DNA from: Synechococcus sp. MIT S9220
Lineage (GTDB): Bacteria > Cyanobacteriota > Cyanobacteriia > PCC-6307 > Cyanobiaceae
Direction of reading: 5' to 3'
NCBI RefSeq assembly: GCF_014304815.1
Contig: NZ_CP047958.1
Coordinates: 1,426,001 to 1,490,000, forward strand
DNA: 64,000 bases
Shown here: piece after piece, positions 58,325 to 64,000 of the stretch
Numbering within the stretch: position 1 is the stretch's first letter
How the letters are laid out: each line of letters begins with the position of its first letter
Notes under the pieces: model-generated
What the model was told of the DNA's origin: nothing
Databases searched by the model: none
Seen by the model: only the letters and a program-made list of their open reading frames with translations
Program-made: the position numbers and the translations under genes

Positions 58325-58533
58325 ACTGGGACCCTGCACCAGGTCACTGCTTCTGCGTTTCGAATCTGGACGCTCACACTGTGTTTCGATCGCCAAAAGA
58401 CAGGCCAAATCAATCACCAACGACAGACAGATCCGAGGAATCAATCAACCATGAATCGTTGATCATTTGCGACAATCTGAAGCAGCCATGAAGCCTGCTT
58501 GCAGCACCAGGGTGGTCGGTTCAGGCTGAGGCT

Positions 58534-59418
58534 ATGAACCCTGAATTCACGATTCGCCCGGTCCAACCCGTTGACATTCCGGTGATCAACGACTGGGCGC
58601 GAAGTGAAGGATTTGCCCCCGGGGCGGGAGATATCGGGATTTACCGCCAGACCGACCGTCAGGGCATTTGGACCGGATGCCTGGGTGAAGATCCGGTCGG
58701 ATGCATCGCAGGCATCCGCTACAACCATGCCTACGGTTTTATCGGGCTCTACATCGTGCGCCCCGATCAGAGAGGCCGAGGCTACGGAGTGAGGCTCTGG
58801 CGAGAAGCACTTGACCACCTCCATGACGTGAGCTGCGTTGGTCTCGAAGCAGCAGAAAACAGGATTGATGATTACTCAAACTGGGGGTTTCAACCGGCTT
58901 CCACAACGACGCGTTGGCAGCTTGAGCTTGACTCTCTTCCTCATCAGATCAGATCACTGGAACGGCCGAGAGGGCTCAGATTGATTCATGGCGATGACAT
59001 CCCTGAACCCAAGGTTCAGATCTATGACGCTGATCGTGAACTCAACCCCAGACCGCACTTTCTGTCTGATTGGCTGCATCACCCAGCCGGTGTTGTCACG
59101 GCACTGATTGACAGTCAGCAGGAGTGCCATGGTTTTGCCCGAATCCGGCCATGCCTGCTGAAAAACACAACGGGCTGGCGCATCGGACCCTTACTGGCGG
59201 ATTCCCCTGAACTGGCCGAGCTGTTGATCATGGATCTGCTCGTTGCCAGACAGGGATTAGTGATCATGGATTCACCGGGTGGCAATGCCCTAGCCGCGCC
59301 GCTGCTTGAGAAGCTTGGTTTCAAGGCCGTTGGCCGCACGCTGCGGATGTACCGCGGCGTGATGCCGTCTAGGCAGCAGGATGAGGTGTACGGGCTGGCC
59401 TGCCTGGAGCTTGGCTGA
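58534..59418 (+). CDS. GNAT N-acetyltransferase, two-domain
   Basis: 294 aa. N-terminal GNAT fold with IVRPDQRGRGYGVRLWREAL (acetyl-CoA pyrophosphate loop R-G-x-G-x-G) and a second C-terminal acetyltransferase-like part (SPGGNALAAPLLEKLGFKAV), as in YitH/HolE-type enzymes. Substrate unknown. Confidence 0.83.
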   Translation: MNPEFTIRPVQPVDIPVINDWARSEGFAPGAGDIGIYRQTDRQGIWTGCLGEDPVGCIAGIRYNHAYGFIGLYIVRPDQRGRGYGVRLWREALDHLHDVSCVGLEAAENRIDDYSNWGFQPASTTTRWQLELDSLPHQIRSLERPRGLRLIHGDDIPEPKVQIYDADRELNPRPHFLSDWLHHPAGVVTALIDSQQECHGFARIRPCLLKNTTGWRIGPLLADSPELAELLIMDLLVARQGLVIMDSPGGNALAAPLLEKLGFKAVGRTLRMYRGVMPSRQQDEVYGLACLELG

Positions 59419-59501
59419 GGCGCACAAAAGCCAGCCCTGCGACCACCAAACAAGAAACATTCAATGCCCTGAATTGGACTGAACCTGATGGAGAGACCCA
59501 A

Positions 59502-60647
59502 TCAAATCACCCTGGCTAAGAGAGGCACTCGTCTGAGCTGATGACTCAAGCCAAAACTTACAAGCACGGATGCGACACCACCCAAAACCAAAGCAGCAAA
59601 ATTAGGCCATTCGGTTAGCGAAATAAGACCCATAACAACAACGACAATAAGTGGATGAATGATATAAACAGCAAAACTGTCCACTCCTGCAGTGGCCAAC
59701 CACTGACCACAAGACTGCTGATGACGCTGGAACCAAAGCAGCAAATATCCCATGACACCCCAGCCAATAAATGTGTTCATAAAAGCAAGGAGCCGAGCGA
59801 CACCAATTGCTTCGTCTTTGAGATGTCCATTCATCGCCAATACGGCGCAAAGACCCAGCAAAAGCAAAGATAGAAAGATTGAAAGACGAAACCATTTCAC
59901 CACCAAATGGGCATCAAGACGCTCAAGCCATTGATGAGATGCCGACTTGCAACCAAGGAAAAAGAGAAAGGCATAGGTAAAAATATGAGGTCCCTGGGCA
60001 CCAAGGCCATCTAGCGGTGAGTTCATCAATTTCAACCAAAAATTACCTTGCATAGCCATCAACACCTCGATGACAGCCAAGATCCCTGCACTGACAAGCC
60101 AGGGGAACAGTCCTGGCGGCGGGATGGTGTCATCAATCCTGAAACAATCACCAAAGATCTTCACCCAGCCGCAATACAACAAATCGAAGCTAAACAGAAC
60201 GACCAGAAACCACAAAACTCCAAGATGATTCAATGGATAGTCTGCAAGAGGTATTCCACGCAAAAGGCCCGTTTGGAACCATTGACTCACCAAATAAGAC
60301 AGGTTGTTAATTACCAGCAATCCGAATAAAAACGGAATTCCAAGTCTTCTCAATCGACCCTTAAGATAATCGGCAACACCTTTTTTGGCTACTGAGCGCG
60401 GCACAAAATAACCAGATATCAAAAACAACATGCACATAAAAAAAGTATTCGACAGATCTACAATCGCGAAATCAACTCCAGTCAACCAGCCTGGCTGAAT
60501 CCGTCCAGCGAAGCTCAATCCCATGAATGCCCCTCCAGGGAGAAAGAGCAGAGTGACATGGACCACGACCACAAGTGCGATCATCACCGCCTTGATTTGA
60601 TCAAAAAAAAGCACCCGCTGATGAGCGCTTGTCTGTATTTGAGTCAT
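59502..60647 (-). CDS. Acyltransferase 3 family membrane protein
   Basis: 381 aa with about ten helices. Start FFDQIKAVMIALVVVVHVTL with the conserved His of acyltransferase-3 (OafA/MdoC type), then SNTFFMCMLFLISGYFVPRS. Transfers acyl groups to sugars or lipids at the membrane; substrate unknown. Lower GC than flanking genes, a hint of transfer. Confidence 0.85.
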   Translation of the reverse strand: MTQIQTSAHQRVLFFDQIKAVMIALVVVVHVTLLFLPGGAFMGLSFAGRIQPGWLTGVDFAIVDLSNTFFMCMLFLISGYFVPRSVAKKGVADYLKGRLRRLGIPFLFGLLVINNLSYLVSQWFQTGLLRGIPLADYPLNHLGVLWFLVVLFSFDLLYCGWVKIFGDCFRIDDTIPPPGLFPWLVSAGILAVIEVLMAMQGNFWLKLMNSPLDGLGAQGPHIFTYAFLFFLGCKSASHQWLERLDAHLVVKWFRLSIFLSLLLLGLCAVLAMNGHLKDEAIGVARLLAFMNTFIGWGVMGYLLLWFQRHQQSCGQWLATAGVDSFAVYIIHPLIVVVVMGLISLTEWPNFAALVLGGVASVLVSFGLSHQLRRVPLLARVI

Positions 60648-60762
60648 ATTGTTCTTTAATCAACTAACTAACGACCGGCAACCTCTCGCCACCGATCGTT
60701 GCTATCGCTAACAATCAAGAGCCGCTGAGGAACGAAAACAAAGCCAGGCAGATGAGATCGGA

Positions 60763-60948
60763 TCAAAAACCCAGCGCCATCAGCAGTCCTTGATGGAGCA
60801 GGGCTTCGCTGCCGATCAGAGCAACAAAACCGAGCATGGCCAGACGTCCGTTCAGGCGTTCAGCTTTTGCCAGGTGTTCAAGGCGCATCTGGGCAGCGGC
60901 AAGGTCTTGCCAGTAGCGCTCATCAGCCAGAAGAGTTGCAGTTGTCAT
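60763..60948 (-). CDS. hli: High-light-inducible protein (HLIP), 61 aa
   Basis: Helix motif HLAKAERLNGRLAMLGFVAL with the ExxNxRxAMxG chlorophyll-binding signature. Single gene. Its 5' region is nearly identical in plan to that of the metallothionein-HLIP operon at 52.7 kb, so both respond presumably to the same signal. Confidence 0.92.
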   Translation of the reverse strand: MTTATLLADERYWQDLAAAQMRLEHLAKAERLNGRLAMLGFVALIGSEALLHQGLLMALGF

Positions 60949-61074
60949 GGCTGTCTCCGAGTGGGACCTGATCGGTCTATGCCCCTTCGATGACGCTTGG
61001 GAGAGGGGACAGCCGTCCTGGAAGGTTCGGTTTCAGGACCTTCTCGGGCAGGTCGGATAGGAGCAGAGTCACCC
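60949..61074 (-). promoter_or_regulatory. Stress-type promoter of the HLIP gene
   Basis: On the minus strand: CCTGAAACCG, GGCTGTCCCCTCT, 18 unconserved bases, GGCATAGA, 27 bases, ATG. Homologous with 52706-52834; block spacings are identical although the spacer sequence differs, as expected of a functional promoter. Confidence 0.7.
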
Positions 61075-61511
61075 GTTTTGATGCACTGCTCAGCGGGATT
61101 GAACAGCAACAACGGCCAATATTCATTGGTCAAAGGATGTCGGCGACACATTGACGGACCCCGCTGAGGTGGCAGTTTTGAGGTCCAATGAGTCAGAGGT
61201 GGCTGATTGGTCGTTCGGGCGCTGGTGGGACAGCGCCAGGACGTATGGACACCCGCAAATGATTCAGTGGTGGGGATGCATTTCACCTGTGCTGGTGCTT
61301 CAGGTGATGCAAGGCTTTTCAGGCAGCTGTTGCCAGGTTGTGAGTCCAATCTGATGGTCGATTGGTCGCCTAGGTGGGACCGGTGCTGAACGATTCAGCA
61401 CCGGGCTAGTCGGAACTCAGCCAGCGCGCAAAGGGCGATGGCGAAGCCTTGATTCACTCCCCTGGCTACAGATGGCAGGAAGTCATTCAGGGGCACAAGC
61501 AGCGGATCAGC
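61075..61511. other. Gene-free stretch with a hairpin
   Basis: No supported gene. At 61381-61403 a perfect 10-bp hairpin (CGGTGCTGAA/TTCAGCACCG, 3-nt loop) without a T tract; it may be structural rather than a terminator. Confidence 0.45.
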
Positions 61512-61703
61512 ATGGAAGCAAGGCTGCTAACTCTGGCCCTGATCACAGTGGCCATTCGGCTTTTCGGCAATGCCAGCGTTGTGATCCTCACGGGGCTTGA
61601 TCCGCGACCGGTCGCCGTGCGCAAGCGGTTGTTGGCCTGGCTGGTGTCCCTAGGCGCTGCTGGGCTGGCGATGCTGCTGGCTCCTGTTGTGAGCAGCCTG
61701 TGA
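61512..61703 (+). CDS. Small membrane protein, 63 aa
   Basis: From ATG 61512; two helices (LLTLALITVAIRLFGNASVV and WLVSLGAAGLAMLLAPVVS). Unrecognised. Confidence 0.58.
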   Translation: MEARLLTLALITVAIRLFGNASVVILTGLDPRPVAVRKRLLAWLVSLGAAGLAMLLAPVVSSL

Positions 61704-61843
61704 ACGTCAAGCTGACTTGATCAGAGCTCCGCAACCTCATAACGACGGCAGCAGCGTTGTCATCCCCCCTTGTTCACGCCCGGTGAAGTCCGGTCATCGC
61801 AACTTTGCGAGAGTTCCCCTGCATCACAGAGGGCGCAGTGGGG

Positions 61844-62071
61844 ATGTTCGGACTCGATCAATACCTGTTCGTGGAGTGGCTCTCTGCCTGGTTGGTGCTG
61901 AACTGGGGCGCCCACCTTGCCTTGAGCCAAGGCCCGGCTGGAGACAGCAGTGATGGTTCAGCCCGGCGTCAGTTCCCCAAGCTCAGCGACCAGTTCCCTT
62001 ACGTGCTGCACTCGCTGGCCATTGCCTGGTTGATCCAGTGGTCGTGGCAGCTCCTCCCACCGATTGGATAA
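61844..62071 (+). CDS. Small membrane protein, 75 aa
   Basis: From ATG 61844; hydrophobic ends (FVEWLSAWLVLNWGAHLAL and LHSLAIAWLIQWSWQLL) with a polar loop. Unrecognised. Confidence 0.5.
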   Translation: MFGLDQYLFVEWLSAWLVLNWGAHLALSQGPAGDSSDGSARRQFPKLSDQFPYVLHSLAIAWLIQWSWQLLPPIG

Positions 62072-62100
62072 GCCTGGAAGCCTGAGCACTGATGGCTGGA

Positions 62101-62361
62101 TCACACCGGGTTGATCCGATAGGTATCGGGAAGACGTGCAACCTGGCCCGTGAGCATGCAGTCGACGATGCGATGGATGTAGGCAGCCCGGCGCATGTTC
62201 TCCATGGTTTGCCATTTGGCTTCGCCCATGGATTGTCTGGCCACTGCGATGGAGGCAAGTCCGGCGAGATTCTGAGCGCGGTCCATGGGCAAAGCCCTGT
62301 TGCCCAGGATCAAACCGGCTCGCCGTTCAATGGCAACCCGCAGATCAGTAAACCCCGGCAA
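62101..62361 (-). CDS. Hypothetical protein, about 86 aa
   Basis: Helical, Arg/Ala-rich; RAQNLAGLASIAVARQSMGE then AAYIHRIVDCMLTGQVARLP. Start unsure: TTG 62361 or ATG 62286; the frame is open further upstream over the end of the DUF1651 gene. Unrecognised. Confidence 0.45.
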   Translation of the reverse strand: MPGFTDLRVAIERRAGLILGNRALPMDRAQNLAGLASIAVARQSMGEAKWQTMENMRRAAYIHRIVDCMLTGQVARLPDTYRINPV

Positions 62362-62396
62362 ATCGCTGTCACGCGTCTTGCGTTTGCAAAACAGCC

Positions 62397-62669
62397 TCAG
62401 CGCACCGGTGGACGGCAGCGCCGCCAGCCGACCTTCTGCATGTTCTGCCAGGCCTCGATGGCGTTGTGCTGCAGCATCCGTCTCTGGCTCTGCGGCTCCG
62501 GGGGGTGAGGCCTCACCCAGCGATAGGTGCTCAGGATCACCCACTGACCATGAGCGGTGGAGCGGCCATTGCTGAACCTCACCAGCAGCTGCTCATCACC
62601 ATTCACCAGCCAGCCATCCCTGCCGGCCTGCAGCGGTGGTTCATGGGTGACCTGGTCCCAGTTCGGCAT
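62397..62669 (-). CDS. DUF1651 protein
   Basis: 90 aa from ATG 62669. DGWLVNGDEQLLVRFSNGRS near the start and the characteristic end EAWQNMQKVGWRRCRPPVR. Family largely confined to marine picocyanobacteria; function unknown. Confidence 0.75.
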   Translation of the reverse strand: MPNWDQVTHEPPLQAGRDGWLVNGDEQLLVRFSNGRSTAHGQWVILSTYRWVRPHPPEPQSQRRMLQHNAIEAWQNMQKVGWRRCRPPVR

Positions 62670-62762
62670 GCCGGAAAGTTTCGCTGTGATCCGTGGGAAC
62701 GCGGCCCAGAATTCACAGAACCTCACTCCAGCCAGTGCTTTGCAGCACATGGGCCGATGCAG

Positions 62763-62867
62763 CTAAGCGATCAGCTGGGTCAGCAGAGCTGCGGACGCCA
62801 GTCCGCCGAAGAACAGAAATGTGGGCAGCATGGCCGGCCAGACCGATGGCTGAGTCGGATCGGACAT
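62763..62867 (-). CDS. Small membrane peptide, 34 aa
   Basis: ATG 62867 (or 62882); one helix (MLPTFLFFGGLASAALLTQL) after a polar start. Unrecognised. Confidence 0.48.
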   Translation of the reverse strand: MSDPTQPSVWPAMLPTFLFFGGLASAALLTQLIA

Positions 62868-63076
62868 CCCTTTGATCTTCATTAGATCCTGCGAAGTTAA
62901 AAGGCTTCGCGTTAGCCCCAGGTGATCAGCTGATGGCGCGTAGGTCGTATTTGCTTGGTTGCGAGGTATCTGTGCGATGAACACGCCAGCTGCTTGAACG
63001 ACTGCAGTGGAGATCTCCGCACCCGCAGCAGACGGTTGTCCCCCTGGAAGATCTCAAGGCGCTGCTTGAGATTGAA

Positions 63077-63970
63077 ATGGCGTCGGGTGAGGCTTTTCCT
63101 GCCTGGGTGCCGGCCAAGCAAGCAGATCAGACTGGGGGAATGGCACTGCTCTCTCCCGCCTGTCAAAAGGACCTGAATGCCATCGCCGTTCCTCGCCATA
63201 CCAGCTGGGATCCGGTGGGTCTGATGGCCGTGCGCAGTTATTTGCGCGAACAGCTCGCCACACTCGGGGATGTGGAGGAACACAGCTTCAGGCGCGGCAG
63301 CCATGAGGGCGTGAATCTGATTCTGAAACTTCCCGGCCGCAACCCCAGGCGCCGGCCGCTGCTGGTGGGCGCCCATTACGACGGGCCGCTGCAATCGATC
63401 GGCGCCGATGACAACGCCAGTGCCGTTGCTGCCCTGCTGGAACTGGGCAGGCGCTGGAGCATTACACCACCCCGGCGACCTGTGTGGCTGGTGGCCTTTG
63501 ATCTGGAGGAATGGGGCCTGATCGGCAGCACCGTGCTGGCCGAGCAACTCAAGGCCGATCGGCAACGGCTCAAGCTGATGGTGAGTCTGGAAATGCTCGC
63601 CTACACCAGCGACCAGCAGAGCTACCCCCACCCCGCCATGGACAGGCTCTACGGCAACCGCGGCGATTTCATTGCCTTGGTGGCGAATGCCCGCGCTGGC
63701 TTGATGCTCTCCAGGCTCACCCATGCCATGGGGCGACACGTGAAAAGCAAAGCTCTACCGGTGCCGCGCGCAGGCATCGATGTGCCCGCTGTACGCCGCA
63801 GCGACCACAGCCCCTTCTGGGATCAGGGCTACAACGCCCTGATGGTGACAGACACCTCGTTCATGCGAAACCCGCACTATCACCAGATGAGCGACACGAT
63901 CGAGACGCTCGATCTGCCCTTCCTGGCCTCAGTGATTGATGGGCTGGAGCTGGCGCTGGGAAGGTTGTGA
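63077..63970 (+). CDS. M28 family zinc peptidase
   Basis: 297 aa. Metal-binding pattern of M28 aminopeptidases: LLVGAHYDGP (His), GADDNASAVAALLE (bridging Asp), AFDLEEWGLIGS (catalytic and ligand Glu), then MVSLEMLAY and the C-terminal HYHQMSDT. No signal peptide seen from this start; ATG 63077 used, ATG 63140 possible. Ends 30 bp before the window edge. Confidence 0.88.
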   Translation: MASGEAFPAWVPAKQADQTGGMALLSPACQKDLNAIAVPRHTSWDPVGLMAVRSYLREQLATLGDVEEHSFRRGSHEGVNLILKLPGRNPRRRPLLVGAHYDGPLQSIGADDNASAVAALLELGRRWSITPPRRPVWLVAFDLEEWGLIGSTVLAEQLKADRQRLKLMVSLEMLAYTSDQQSYPHPAMDRLYGNRGDFIALVANARAGLMLSRLTHAMGRHVKSKALPVPRAGIDVPAVRRSDHSPFWDQGYNALMVTDTSFMRNPHYHQMSDTIETLDLPFLASVIDGLELALGRL

Positions 63971-64000
63971 ACAGCTCAACAAAAGGTGCGAAGCCATGAG

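Noticed and set aside
1-61410. CCGGGCTAGT at the window start and again at 61401
   Set aside because: A 10-nt match in 64 kb with no flanking similarity is compatible with chance.
62101-62750. Possible frameshifted single gene spanning DUF1651 and the next ORF
   Set aside because: DUF1651 ends with its normal family terminus (CRPPVR), so the downstream ORF is treated as a separate gene.
62912-63739. 275-codon minus-strand frame opposite the M28 peptidase
   Set aside because: The plus strand has complete peptidase metal-binding motifs; the minus-strand product is His/Gln/Gly-rich without recognisable fold.
1-64000. CRISPR arrays, tRNA or rRNA genes, integrases, insertion sequences
   Set aside because: Looked for on both strands; no regularly spaced repeats, cloverleaf sequences, rRNA segments or transposase motifs were recognised. 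A dedicated tRNA scan could still find one.

Overview
The window looks like a stretch of a marine picocyanobacterial chromosome, most likely coastal-type marine Synechococcus. The evidence is two high-light-inducible proteins with the ExxNxRxAMxG motif, NblA-like peptides, cyAbrB, DUF2973, DUF3721, DUF1651 and Nif11 families, BmtA-type metallothioneins, and the cyanobacterial small RNAs Yfr1 and Yfr2. The strain is not asserted. No rRNA, tRNA, CRISPR array, integrase or insertion sequence was recognised.

Layout. 0-6.4 kb: OsmC, RsmE, a wall-amidase-like protein, then a ferritin flanked by two Crp/Fnr-type regulators. 7.3-14 kb: a zinc block with znuC-znuB and znuA plus a His-rich outer-membrane protein, each unit behind a palindromic Zur-type box, followed by a COG0701 permease/TIGR03943 operon. 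14-18.3 kb: small secreted proteins and a second metal ABC transporter of the MntC/A/B type. 18.4-28.5 kb: small ORFs, a DUF924 operon, and single copies of Yfr2 and Yfr1. 28.8-31.1 kb: a metallothionein facing two tandem Zur-type boxes, Cu/Zn superoxide dismutase, dCTP deaminase and a MIF-like tautomerase. 31-47 kb: a region dense in small hypothetical proteins, with a second Yfr1 and a second Yfr2 transcribed divergently near 37.3 kb. 47-53 kb: sugar/SDR enzymes, a second ferritin behind three iterated repeats, and a metallothionein-HLIP operon. 53-64 kb: a stand-alone family-A DNA polymerase with proofreading domain, cyAbrB, GNAT and acyltransferase-3 enzymes, another HLIP whose promoter is a close copy of the metallothionein-HLIP promoter, and an M28 peptidase.

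How it fits together. Metal handling dominates: zinc import, zinc storage (two metallothioneins with different promoters), probable manganese import, iron storage (two ferritins) and a Cu/Zn SOD. The most interesting points are: (i) one promoter architecture, with conserved -35-like and -10-like blocks and an unconserved spacer of exactly 18 nt, used by both a metallothionein-HLIP operon and a second HLIP gene; (ii) tandem Zur-type boxes about 100 and 130 bp upstream of bmtA, a position suggesting activation rather than repression; (iii) duplicated Yfr1 and Yfr2 RNAs with an 8-nt perfect complementarity; (iv) several families of very small paralogous proteins. Many genes below 60 codons were found by reading the sequence directly and carry lower confidence.
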